The position numbers and the translations under genes were made by a program. A stretch of DNA of 56,046 bases from JBFIHF01 sp964411125. Lineage in GTDB: Bacteria; Myxococcota_A; Bradymonadia; Bradymonadales; Bradymonadaceae. Where the stretch lies: contig CAYPJU010000037.1 of NCBI GenBank assembly GCA_964411125.1, positions 1-56,046 on the forward strand, written 5' to 3'. The notes beneath the pieces are model-generated. The model had not been told where the DNA came from, made no database searches, and worked only from the letters and a program-made list of their open reading frames with translations. Shown here one piece after another: positions 36,394-44,844 of the stretch; within the stretch, counting starts at the first letter, position 1; every line of letters starts with the position of its first letter.

Positions 36394-39027
36394 TCACCCG
36401 GGGGGCGGGGTGCAGGCGAAGCCGACCTTGGGATCCAGCAGATACCCGTCTCCGCTCGTGATCAGTTCTTCGAGCCCCAGCTTCCGTAACGTCCGCACCG
36501 CCCAGTAGACGCGGTCCGACGCGGCCTCCGGCGCCGCCACTTCGTCGGGCCAGCCCACCTCGAACATGCCGTAGACGTCGAGCGCCGCTCCCGGTTCCTC
36601 TTCGCGCAGCTCGGCGAGTCGGGCGAGGATCCGTCGAGGGGCTCGGCGTCGCCCGAGATCCACGCGTCCGCTGGCGTTTTCGAACCACGCTCCGGTCCCC
36701 TCGACGATCAATGCCGGCGCCTCTTCCTCCACGCCCCCTGCCGAAACGGATGCCGCCGCCGCCCGGACGTGCAACTTCTGAGTGTCGACCGACGCCATCC
36801 CGTGAAGAGCACGCGCGCACTCACGGACGGTGCTGTCCGTGAAACGATCCGGGTCCGGGGCTGGGAGTGTGCATAGCGCGGCCCACTCCTCGTCCCCCGC
36901 CGCGAGGAACGCCTGACGCGCTCGGTCCAGGGCGTCGGACGGATCCCGCCCCGCGGCGTGGAGCGTCCAGGCCGTGACGAGGAGTGCGCCCCCGAGATCC
37001 GCGTCGTTTCCGATCGAGCGATTCAATCCCGCGCATCGTTCGAGCGCTCCGAGCGCGTCTTGCAGATGGCCCTGCTCGAGCTCGAGTACGCCGAGCCCGA
37101 ACAGCGCCACCGCCTCGTACGGTGTCGCCCCTGCCCCCGAATGAAGCTCCAGTGCAGCGCGGATCGCGCGCCGAGCAGCGACGAGATTTCCGAGCCGATG
37201 TTCCATCGAGCCGAGATTGCCGAGCAGCGCTGCCTCGAGCTCGATCGAACCGTGCTGGCGGTGCATCGCCAGCGCTTCCTGCCAGTAGGCCCTGGCGGCC
37301 GCGTGGTCGCCGCGGACGAAAGCGACGTCGCCGAGCCCCTGGGTCGCCAGCGCGACCATCCGTTCGTCGCCCGCTTCGTGCGCAAACCCTAGGGCGGCCT
37401 CGTTGAGGCGCTGCTGTTCGTCGTAGTTGCCGAGGTAGTACTGAGCGTATGCCACGCGCTTGAGGAGCCGCGCTTCGTCCCGCAGGTCGTCGGACGGCGG
37501 AGTGCGGTTCATCTTCTCGATCGCCGCGCGCGCCGCGCCGAGGTCCCCGCGATCGACCAGCGCTCCGGCGAGATGGCCGAGCGCCATCCGCTCGAGCTCG
37601 GTGCTCTCGAGCTCCGCTGCCTCCTCGAGCGTGGCGCGAAGGTGAGTTTCAGCGGCTTCGGGCCTTCCGCGCCGGCGCTCCACTTCCCCCAGCAGGAACA
37701 GTGTCCAGGCGGCGGTCGTACGTTCTCCAGCGTCGATCGCGTGCTCCCGGGCCCTCTCGAGATGCCGGGTGGCTCCGTCCAGTTCGCCGCGGCTCGCGTC
37801 GAGCTCACCCCTGGCCCTCGCTATCCTCGCCTTCGTCCCCGGCCCCAGGCCGTCGAGAGACGCGGCGCGTTCGAGCACCTCCGCCCATTGCCTGGGGGCG
37901 GCACGCAACCGGAAGGCCTTGTCGAGCACCAGAGCGCACTCCGCGATCGTCTCGGGGTCGGCGGCGCGCCGAAGTGCCCCCATGAGGTTCGGAAGCTCTG
38001 CTTCGAGCTCCGCGCGAGCCGACTCTCCCCCGGGCCGCCGCATCTGCCACGTGAGCGTCCGGCACCGTTCGAGCGTGTATCGCGCATGCGACTCGATGGT
38101 CGCGCTCCCGGGCGCTCCGACCCGCCCCACGAATTCTCGGATCGATTCGAGGAGCACGAACCTCATCCCCCCGTCCGGCTGCGGCTGTTGCCGAAGCATC
38201 GACCGCGAAGTCAGGCGTTCCACGACGTCGAGGATCCACTCGTCCGCGACCTCGACGACCGCCTCCACTGCTTCGGCGGTGAAAGAGCCCTCGAAGACGG
38301 TCAACTGACGCATCGTCTCTCGCTCGACGTCGTCGAGCAGCTCCCACGACGTCTCCAGGGCATCGGCGAGACTACCGCCCTCGCCGCGCAAGACTTTGAA
38401 GCGCTGCTCCAGGCGGTCGAACAACTGCGCCGGACCGAGGGTCCCCATCCGGGCGGCGGCGAGCTCGATCGCAAGCGGAATGCAATCGAGTGCTTCCAGC
38501 AGTTTCGTCACCGTCGGCTCGACGGTGGGCTCGACCACGAACCCGGGCCGGACGCGCCTCGCGACCTGTTCGAACAGATCACGCGCCTCGGGGGGGCTCA
38601 TCGGGCCGACGTCGAGCAGCACTGCGTCCTTCGACGGAACTCGTCGTCGGCTGGTCGTCACCAGCCGGACGAGCGGTGCGCGGTTCGCCAGATGCTCCTC
38701 GAACTCTGGGAGGGTCTCGACGACTCGGTCGGCGTCGTCGAGCAAGAGGGTACAATCCCCACGGCCTGCCAGCGAACGCATCACCGGCTCGAGCTCGAGC
38801 AGGGTCGCTCCGATCGCGGTCCCGACGGCCGAGATCAGTTCGGTGACCGTGGTCACTGACGATGCCGCGACGAGGATGACCGGCTCTTCCAGGCTCGCCA
38901 ACGCCCTCCGAGTCAACGTCGACTTGCCGCTGCCGGGTGGGCCGGTCACCGCGACGGGCCGACCATCTCGTGCGAGTGCCTGGTGCAGACTTTCTTCGAG
39001 CGCGGGTCGTGGGACGAACATGCCCAC
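36394..39027 (-). CDS. STAND-type ATPase regulator with TPR and C-terminal winged helix
   Basis: An 877-residue regulator. An AAA/NB-ARC module begins at residue 1 with Walker A GPPGSGKST (29-37) and Walker B CTLLLDDAD, followed by LVTTSRRR and the GLP-like IPLAIELAAARM segment as in LuxR/SARP-associated ATPases. Residues about 350-720 are TPR-like repeats (HLERAREHAIDAGERTTAAW, AYWQEALAMHRQ...). The last 110 residues (LGRRRAPRRILARL, then DRVYWAVRTLRKLGLEELI) look like an OmpR/SARP-type winged helix, an unusual C-terminal position for the DNA-binding part. It lies 54 bp downstream of phaC and may be co-transcribed with the PHA genes. Confidence 0.88.
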   Translation of the reverse strand: MGMFVPRPALEESLHQALARDGRPVAVTGPPGSGKSTLTRRALASLEEPVILVAASSVTTVTELISAVGTAIGATLLELEPVMRSLAGRGDCTLLLDDADRVVETLPEFEEHLANRAPLVRLVTTSRRRVPSKDAVLLDVGPMSPPEARDLFEQVARRVRPGFVVEPTVEPTVTKLLEALDCIPLAIELAAARMGTLGPAQLFDRLEQRFKVLRGEGGSLADALETSWELLDDVERETMRQLTVFEGSFTAEAVEAVVEVADEWILDVVERLTSRSMLRQQPQPDGGMRFVLLESIREFVGRVGAPGSATIESHARYTLERCRTLTWQMRRPGGESARAELEAELPNLMGALRRAADPETIAECALVLDKAFRLRAAPRQWAEVLERAASLDGLGPGTKARIARARGELDASRGELDGATRHLERAREHAIDAGERTTAAWTLFLLGEVERRRGRPEAAETHLRATLEEAAELESTELERMALGHLAGALVDRGDLGAARAAIEKMNRTPPSDDLRDEARLLKRVAYAQYYLGNYDEQQRLNEAALGFAHEAGDERMVALATQGLGDVAFVRGDHAAARAYWQEALAMHRQHGSIELEAALLGNLGSMEHRLGNLVAARRAIRAALELHSGAGATPYEAVALFGLGVLELEQGHLQDALGALERCAGLNRSIGNDADLGGALLVTAWTLHAAGRDPSDALDRARQAFLAAGDEEWAALCTLPAPDPDRFTDSTVRECARALHGMASVDTQKLHVRAAAASVSAGGVEEEAPALIVEGTGAWFENASGRVDLGRRRAPRRILARLAELREEEPGAALDVYGMFEVGWPDEVAAPEAASDRVYWAVRTLRKLGLEELITSGDGYLLDPKVGFACTPPPG

Positions 39028-39081
39028 AGGGTGGAGTCACCCAGACAGTCCGTCAACGTGGAACGCCCGGCGCTCCGAACG

Positions 39082-40122
39082 TCAGCTCGACGCCTTCATC
39101 CGAACAGGAGCTTCGCCCCATTCGTTCCGTCGCCAGAAGTCGGCGAGCGCAGGCCAGAGCCGCTCGGACGCCTTGGACGACACGACGGCTCCGACGTGCC
39201 CCCCGCGTAGATGCAAACCTTCGGCGTTCTCCGGTGGAACGAGGTCGAGCAGCGCCGTCGCGCTCTTCTTCGAGACGATGTTGTCGTGCTCGAAGCTCAC
39301 CGACAGGAGCGGCATCGAGAGGTTGGAGAGATCGACCCGGCGGCCCCCCACGTGAAACGTGCCGTGAAGCAATCGATTCTCGCGATACAGCTCGGTGATG
39401 TACCGGATGAAAGCTTCCCCCGGGAACGAGACGTTGTCGTTGCCCCACGTCTCGATCGCGAAGAAACCGTCGAGGAACTGGTCGTCCCACGCGCGGTCGA
39501 GCACATAGACGAGCTTGTTCAGATTGAGGGTCGGCTGCATCAGGTGGAACCCGAGCTGCATCAGCGGCCACGGCATGTTGCCGAACGCTTCGATGACCGT
39601 GGTCAGTTCGAAAGTCTCGAGCTTCGACCACGCGGCGAGCATCCCGTCGTCTTCGAAGTCGACCGGGGCCGCCAGCGTCAGGAGCGACTTCACGTCGTCG
39701 GGGTAGAGCGCCGCGTGGATGACCGCGAGCGTCCCGCCGAGGCAGTAGCCGAGCAGGTGAACTCCGTCCGCTCCGGTCTCGCGTTTGATGCGTGCAATGC
39801 AACGGTGCAGATACCGATCGCAGTAGTCGTCGAGGTCGACCCAGCGGTCCTCACGGGTGGGGGTGCCCCAGTCCACGATCCAGACGTCGAACCCCTGGCC
39901 GATCAGCCACTCGGCGAACGACTTCCCCGGCATCAGATCGAGGACGTAGTGACGGTTGATGAGGGACGGCACCAGAAACACCGGCGTCCCGACGGTCCGG
40001 TCGTCCGACCGGTATCGGATCAGACGCCACTTGTTCTCCTCGTGGATCACGTCCGCGGGCGTCTGCCCCACGGGGGTGCGGTCGCGAAAGCGCCGTGCGA
40101 CGTTGATCAGTCCATCGAGCAT
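39082..40122 (-). CDS. phaC: Class III polyhydroxyalkanoate synthase, PhaC subunit
   Basis: A 346-residue PhaC, which polymerises (R)-3-hydroxyacyl-CoA into PHA. The alpha/beta-hydrolase fold shows the PHA synthase box GYCLGG with the catalytic Cys at about 127, the Asp in FEHD (about 280) and the His in RGGHVG (about 309). Length near 350 is typical of class III, which needs a PhaE partner. The PhaE-like gene at 41826-42113 and an acyl-CoA ligase precede it in the same operon. A second, 325-residue PhaC is encoded at 54080-55057. Confidence 0.93.
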   Translation of the reverse strand: MLDGLINVARRFRDRTPVGQTPADVIHEENKWRLIRYRSDDRTVGTPVFLVPSLINRHYVLDLMPGKSFAEWLIGQGFDVWIVDWGTPTREDRWVDLDDYCDRYLHRCIARIKRETGADGVHLLGYCLGGTLAVIHAALYPDDVKSLLTLAAPVDFEDDGMLAAWSKLETFELTTVIEAFGNMPWPLMQLGFHLMQPTLNLNKLVYVLDRAWDDQFLDGFFAIETWGNDNVSFPGEAFIRYITELYRENRLLHGTFHVGGRRVDLSNLSMPLLSVSFEHDNIVSKKSATALLDLVPPENAEGLHLRGGHVGAVVSSKASERLWPALADFWRRNEWGEAPVRMKASS

Positions 40123-40132
40123 CGCTGTCGCC

Positions 40133-41824
40133 TCACCGATAGAGCGCGCGGAACTGGTCGCCGAACGCGTCGTACACTTTGTTGCGCTTCACCTTGAGGG
40201 TCGGCGTCACGTAGCCACCCTCGACCGTCAACGGGTCGTTCATGATGACGAACTTCTTGATCGTCTCGTAGCGGGCCAGTCCTTCGTTGACCGCGGTCAC
40301 TTTCTTCTCCACGTACTTCTCTGGTTCGGCGAGCCTCGGCGCGAACGGGTCGAGCCACACCCCGGCCACGAGGTACTTTTCGCCGTCGCCGTACACGACG
40401 ACGTGCGCGATGTGCGGATCGTCGAGGAACTGCTGCTCGATGTTTCCAGGGGCGATGTTCTTGCCGCCGGCGGTCACGAGGATCTCCTTTTTCCGTCCCA
40501 CGATGCGCAGGAATCCACGTTCGTCGATGTGTCCGAGGTCGCCCGTCTTGAGCCAGCCGTCCTCCGTGAACACACTCGCCGTCGCCTCCGGATCCTTGTG
40601 GTAGCCCCCGAAGATGCTGTCGCCGCGCGCCTGAATCTCACCGTCCTCGGCGAGCCGGAGCTCGACCGAAGGCACCGCCTTACCGACCGAGTCGAAGTCG
40701 AAGGCGTCTGGACGGTTCAGCGTCAGGGTCGGGGAGGCCTCGGTGAGGCCGTAGCCTTCGGTGATGAGAATGCCGTGGTCCCAGAAGAAGTCTTTGATCT
40801 GACGTTTGAGGCCCGCACCGCCCGACAGGCAGAACTGGAGGCGTCCACCGGTGACCTCGTCGAGCTTCTTCTTTCGCGCTTCGTCGGTCGACGGCTGCGA
40901 AGCCGCTGCGGCGATCTTCTCGAAATAGCGCGGGACGCTCATGAAGATGGTCGGACGTACGCGAGGCAGAATGTCGAGGACGTGCATCGGGTCCGAGAGA
41001 TACGAAGTGAAGCCCAGGGTGTTGCCCAGGCACGCCTGCCCGAACCCGAAGATGTGGCTCATCGGCAGCCACAGGACATCGACGCTCTCTTCTGAGACCT
41101 GCGGTCCGTTGACTTCCAGCCAGTCGCGTCCGTTGACGCCAATGTTGCGGTGCGTGAGGGGGACGCCTTTGGGACGCCCGGTGGTGCCGCTCGTGTAGAG
41201 CATCACCGCCATCTGGTCGAGCTCTACGGCGTTCATCACCTGGTCGAACACCCCCGGCTTCTCGTCGTGGAGCGCCCGTCCGATCTTGCGGACCGTCGGC
41301 CACGTCACGAACCGGCTCTCGATGTCGAGCCACTCGAGATCGACGCGTCCCTCGCTACGCAGCTTGTCGAGGATGCGCACGACGTCGATGTTCGCATCGA
41401 ACAGCACGATCTTCTCGACGCCGTCGTACGCGGTCCACTGGTCGAGGACCTTCTCGACCAGCGCCGGCGTGTCGACGAACACGACCTTCGAGTCCGAATG
41501 CTCGGCGACGTAGCCCGCCTGATCGGCCGTGCTGGTAGGATAGACGGGCACCATGGCACCGCCGACCGCCTGCGCCCCGAGCGCCGCCGCCATCCACTCG
41601 ACGCGGTTCGGCGCGAAGATCGCGACGCGGTCCTCGGTCGAGACGCCGACCGAGCGCAGCCACATCCCGACGTCGCGGATCATCTCGGCGAACGCGTTCC
41701 AGGTGACCGCCTCCCAGTCGTCGTCGCGGGGGATCATGAAGCGCGGTCGGCTGCCGCGCTCCTCGAGCGCGTCGAACACGTGGATGGGGGCGATACGAAG
41801 GTCCATGTAGGGCGTCACGTCCAT
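40133..41824 (-). CDS. AMP-forming long-chain acyl-CoA synthetase
   Basis: A 563-residue AMP-dependent ligase, likely activating fatty or hydroxy-fatty acids to acyl-CoA. Motifs: the phosphate-binding loop YTSGTTGRPKG, the adenine motif GYGLTEASP, the hinge GDLGHIDERG, and the C-terminal GRKKEILVTAGGKNI with a catalytic Lys in the final segment (LKVKRNK). Start 41824 is one base after the PhaE-like stop, so they are translationally linked. Placed between the PHA synthase subunits, it could feed free (hydroxy)fatty acids, perhaps PHA breakdown products, back to the synthase. That is inference. Confidence 0.93.
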   Translation of the reverse strand: MDVTPYMDLRIAPIHVFDALEERGSRPRFMIPRDDDWEAVTWNAFAEMIRDVGMWLRSVGVSTEDRVAIFAPNRVEWMAAALGAQAVGGAMVPVYPTSTADQAGYVAEHSDSKVVFVDTPALVEKVLDQWTAYDGVEKIVLFDANIDVVRILDKLRSEGRVDLEWLDIESRFVTWPTVRKIGRALHDEKPGVFDQVMNAVELDQMAVMLYTSGTTGRPKGVPLTHRNIGVNGRDWLEVNGPQVSEESVDVLWLPMSHIFGFGQACLGNTLGFTSYLSDPMHVLDILPRVRPTIFMSVPRYFEKIAAAASQPSTDEARKKKLDEVTGGRLQFCLSGGAGLKRQIKDFFWDHGILITEGYGLTEASPTLTLNRPDAFDFDSVGKAVPSVELRLAEDGEIQARGDSIFGGYHKDPEATASVFTEDGWLKTGDLGHIDERGFLRIVGRKKEILVTAGGKNIAPGNIEQQFLDDPHIAHVVVYGDGEKYLVAGVWLDPFAPRLAEPEKYVEKKVTAVNEGLARYETIKKFVIMNDPLTVEGGYVTPTLKVKRNKVYDAFGDQFRALYR

Positions 41825-41825
41825 C

Positions 41826-42113
41826 TCACTTCGCCTCGCGGTGCATCTCCTCCAGACGATCCTCGAGATCGTACAACTGCGACTGGAGCTGGTTGAGCTT
41901 GTGGAGCGTTCGCTCCTGGTCACGGCGCGTCGGCATCCCCATCGCGCCGAGCCATGCCGCAGCGGCCTTGTCGTTCGCCGCCTTCACTTTCATCGCCGTC
42001 GTGAGCATCGTCCCCGACGGCTTCAGCAACAGCGGACTCCGAAGCACCTCTTCGGCGTACTTCGACGTCGACTTCTCCCACGCGTAAAACGCCTTCTTCC
42101 ACATGTCCCACAT
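41826..42113 (-). CDS. PhaE-like / phasin-like PHA synthase subunit
   Basis: A 95-residue helical, charged protein. The order MWDMWKKAFYAWEKSTSKY, SPLLLKPSGTMLT, GMPTRRDQERTLHKLNQLQS and a final coiled-coil QLYDLEDRLEEMH matches the C-terminal part of class III PHA synthase subunit PhaE, where Pro-Thr-Arg-Arg precedes a coiled coil. Full PhaE proteins are several times longer, so this is a minimal version. It should bind PhaC or the granule surface. First gene of the three-gene PHA operon; a REP-like hairpin array lies just upstream. Confidence 0.8.
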   Translation of the reverse strand: MWDMWKKAFYAWEKSTSKYAEEVLRSPLLLKPSGTMLTTAMKVKAANDKAAAAWLGAMGMPTRRDQERTLHKLNQLQSQLYDLEDRLEEMHREAK

Positions 42114-42135
42114 ACTGCTTCTCCTCGTTGTCGGT

Positions 42136-42327
42136 GGACGGGCGTCTCACCCGTCCTTCTATCTCCGTCCGCTGCGGCCGGAAGCCGCAGCACCACTCGT
42201 ATCCTGCCGTCGTGCTCGCGAAGCGAGCCGGTCACCGCACCCGCGAGGGTGCGGCGCCTCCTTCCTGCCGGCGTCAGCCGGCGTGCTCGCGAAGCGAGCC
42301 GGTCACCGCACCCGCGAGGGTGCGGCG
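42136..42327. repeat. REP-like hairpin array with 46-bp direct repeats
   Basis: Four kinds of hairpin are packed into 190 bp. GGACGGG-CGTCTCA-CCCGTCC (42136-42156) comes first, then GCTGCGGC-N5-GCCGCAGC (42171-42191). Two identical 46-bp repeats (42211-42256, 42282-42327) each contain GCTCGC-GAA-GCGAGC and CCGCACCC-N4-GGGTGCGG, and GCCGGC-N4-GCCGGC lies between them. It occupies the gap between the lipoprotein at 42350 and the PhaE-like gene, with no coding potential. It looks like a mobile REP/BIME-type element. Confidence 0.85.
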
Positions 42328-42349
42328 TTACGCATCTCCCTCCCCCTCA

Positions 42350-43189
42350 TCAAAACCCCAACCGCCGAAACTCGACGGCCGTCGTGAAATTCTCCTCCGT
42401 CTCGTCATCCTCACTCACCACCCGCGCCACCTCCCCGAAGCATTCGAACACGAACGACACCTGCTTTCGCGTGATACCGTCCCCCACCGCCGGGTCGATC
42501 GTCAGGTTCGTCCGCACCCGCAGTACTTGATCGAACTGCAGCTCCGGCAGCCACAGCTCGCCGACGCTGTCGACTTCCACCGAGTAGGTGTCGCGCCCCG
42601 CGTACGGCAGGTCCTGCACCGTCGCGTTGGTGACCTCGCCGACCGACACCCAGGAGTCCCCCGGCTCGAGCGGCAACTGATAGACGGTGACCGGCTGCTG
42701 GTACACCACGAGCGTCTGACCGACCTCGGGGGCCTCCTTGCGCGACGCGTACCCGAGCAACAGCACGGCGTTGTCGGTCCGACGATAGACACCGTCGATG
42801 CGGCCTGCGGCGTCGAGCGGCGCAATGAAGTCGGCGCCCGGAAACTCGGTCGCGTACCACTGCTCGCCGAGCTCGGTCGCTGCGATCTGAAGCTCGCGGT
42901 CGCTCGCGTTCTGCTGCGAATAGTCCCACACCCGCACGCCGTCCTGGTCGACCAGCCCGACGAGGTCGACGCTGCGCGTCTCGCCGGCCGGGTTGATGCT
43001 GTACGACACGTCGACGCCGAAGCCGACCGGAAGCTCGTCCGCGGCGATCGACTCGTCGAGGTTCGGGACGCAGTCGAGCGCGACCGGATCTTCCGGCTCG
43101 TAAGGTGCCCGCTCCGGCGGCAGCGTCAGATTGTCGCTGCAGCCGCAGAGAGTCGTCAGGCCGAGGCAGGTTGGAAGAAATCGTCGCAT
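42350..43189 (-). CDS. Lipoprotein, paralogue of the one next to phaR
   Basis: A 279-residue lipoprotein. Start 43189 overlaps the upstream TGA by one base. The signal peptide ends TLCGC. The mature domain is beta-rich. Its C-terminus (FDQVLRVRTNLTI, VSFVFECFGEVARVVSEDDE, FTTAVEFRRL) matches the lipoprotein at 51913-52845 almost motif for motif (FDVLRVRSTLDRT, FAFVSECFGTVATVASQEDE, EFTNVAEIRRI). It is the third gene of the operon hydrolase, barrel, lipoprotein. Function unknown. Confidence 0.87.
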   Translation of the reverse strand: MRRFLPTCLGLTTLCGCSDNLTLPPERAPYEPEDPVALDCVPNLDESIAADELPVGFGVDVSYSINPAGETRSVDLVGLVDQDGVRVWDYSQQNASDRELQIAATELGEQWYATEFPGADFIAPLDAAGRIDGVYRRTDNAVLLLGYASRKEAPEVGQTLVVYQQPVTVYQLPLEPGDSWVSVGEVTNATVQDLPYAGRDTYSVEVDSVGELWLPELQFDQVLRVRTNLTIDPAVGDGITRKQVSFVFECFGEVARVVSEDDETEENFTTAVEFRRLGF

Positions 43190-44844
43190 CAGAATCCCAC
43201 GTTGAGTCGAAGTCGGCCGAGCTGTGCCGGGCGTCCAGTCAGTCCGCTGGAAGGGTTGTCGAACGCCGCTCCCGGCAGGAACAGCGCATACTCGGCTGCA
43301 ACCTCGAATCGGCCGTTTTCGTAACGAATTGCAGGGTCTATTTCCACCCCGAGGAACTTCTCGCCCGACGGCGTCGACGTCCCGTAGAGCGCCTGCGACA
43401 CCACGCCCGCCACCTCGGCGACCCAGACACCGCCCGCGGTCTCGCCGAGCAGTACATCGAAATGCGGCCGGACGTAGGCGGCGTCGGTGACGGTCCCGAT
43501 GATCTCGCGGAACAAGATGCGATCGACGCGGTAATCCGGGTGGAAACGGAAGTTGTTCACCGTGGTGTCGAACGGTGGGTTCGCCTGCGGGCCGTCGAGC
43601 TCGCCTTCGACCGGAGGGTCTTCGAGAAGCTGCGGGTCCGCGCCAAAGCCGTAGGCGGCGTCGCCCGAAGCGATGCCAGCATCCACCCCGAACCCGACGC
43701 GCCAGTGCGGTGCGCCGAAGCGCGTTTCGAGCACTGCGCCCCACTGGTCCGAAGTGACGGGTACACCGTATCGAACACCAGGGATGATCGAAGGCTCTTC
43801 GATGACCGCGGTCAGGTAGGCGCCCTCCGCGCGCAGCTTCAGGAATGGGAAGGTGAAGTCGACGTATGCGTCGAAGAGCCAGGCCGTCAGCCCGCGCTCG
43901 ATCACCTGCGCCTCGTCGAGCGGCACCGGCTCGGTCGTCGGGACGTAGCTCGCGGGGACGTCGTAGCGCTGCCAGCGGTGCGAGACGACCGCCCCGTAGT
44001 CGAGCGTGGAGCGATCCGCGGCGAGCCGACGCGCCGTAGAGCTCGGAGAGCGGTACTTGAGGATCGCGAAGTTGATGCCGCGCACGTCGTCGGCGGGGTC
44101 GATGTCGACGACGCGACCGCGGGCTCGCTGCTGCGATGGCCCGACTGCGCCGACGTCGTACGATACCGCGAAGACGTGGCGGGCGAGCGGGGCGATCCAG
44201 GCGATGCGATCCGCGGCGTCGCCGCTGTCGCAGTCGGCGCAGTCGCCGCCGTTGGCGAGCATGCCGGTGCCGAAGTGGCTGCCGATACGGCCGACGGCGA
44301 CGAGGCCGAACGGTGTCAGGACCTCGGCGTAGACCCGTCGAATCGCAATGGCGTCGACCGGCTCCTGCGTGACCGTCGCGGCGGGTGGTCCGTCGGGGCG
44401 CGAGCCGATCGCGAGGTTGTCGAGGATGTCGATGCGCGCCTTCACTGCAGCGGCCGCTAGCGGCGTGTAGGCGGCGAAGTCGGTCCGAAGCCGAAGGTTG
44501 CCGCCCGTCAAGGTCTGCGCGTCGGGGTTGGCGAGCGGGACGGGGTAGAGCGGTTCGCCGTTCGCGTCGACGCCACGGTCGAGGTCGAGGTTGTAGAGCG
44601 CTTCGCCGCGGGCGCGGAAGTAGCCGTCGAGCTCGATGGCCCCGTCCGACTTCGCGGCGATGTCGTCGCCGAGATCGGTGTAGCCTGCCGCGAATGCGGG
44701 GGTGGCGACGAGGGTGAGCAGGAGAGCGACGAAAGGACCACGGAGCTCAGCCCCCGCGTTTGATCCGCGACGACCGGCGCGAGGACGGAGCCTCGCGCGC
44801 CACGCGGGGACGGAGCCCCGCGGTCCTTTCGTTGGCGTCTTCAC
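43189..44844 (-). CDS. Outer-membrane beta-barrel protein
   Basis: A 551-residue predicted outer-membrane barrel. Start 44844 overlaps the hydrolase stop (ATGA). The first 38 residues are Arg/Gly/Pro-rich and derive from REP-like DNA; the real signal segment is GPFVALLLTLVATPAFAAG. Later come many alternating beta segments (VDFTFPFLKLRAEGAYL, WRVGFGVDAGIASGDAAYGF, FEVAAEYALFL), acidic surface loops, a CADCD loop and a terminal Phe (LRLNVGF). This is the pattern of a large barrel, perhaps the TIGR04551-type family of deltaproteobacteria. It sits between a hydrolase and a lipoprotein, so it might export a product or admit a substrate. Confidence 0.85.
   Translation of the reverse strand: MKTPTKGPRGSVPAWRARLRPRAGRRGSNAGAELRGPFVALLLTLVATPAFAAGYTDLGDDIAAKSDGAIELDGYFRARGEALYNLDLDRGVDANGEPLYPVPLANPDAQTLTGGNLRLRTDFAAYTPLAAAAVKARIDILDNLAIGSRPDGPPAATVTQEPVDAIAIRRVYAEVLTPFGLVAVGRIGSHFGTGMLANGGDCADCDSGDAADRIAWIAPLARHVFAVSYDVGAVGPSQQRARGRVVDIDPADDVRGINFAILKYRSPSSTARRLAADRSTLDYGAVVSHRWQRYDVPASYVPTTEPVPLDEAQVIERGLTAWLFDAYVDFTFPFLKLRAEGAYLTAVIEEPSIIPGVRYGVPVTSDQWGAVLETRFGAPHWRVGFGVDAGIASGDAAYGFGADPQLLEDPPVEGELDGPQANPPFDTTVNNFRFHPDYRVDRILFREIIGTVTDAAYVRPHFDVLLGETAGGVWVAEVAGVVSQALYGTSTPSGEKFLGVEIDPAIRYENGRFEVAAEYALFLPGAAFDNPSSGLTGRPAQLGRLRLNVGF
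44750..44835. repeat. REP-like inverted repeats inside the N-terminal coding region
   Basis: GCGCGAGG-ACGGAG-CCTCGCGC and CGCGGGG-ACGGAG-CCCCGCG are two hairpins with the same 6-nt loop in tandem, in the first 40 codons of the barrel gene. A copy of GGACCACGG/CCGCGGTCC flanks them in inverted orientation. The encoded residues (Arg/Gly/Pro-rich) look unrelated to a signal peptide, so a repeat element has apparently entered or extended the 5' end of the gene. Confidence 0.6.
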
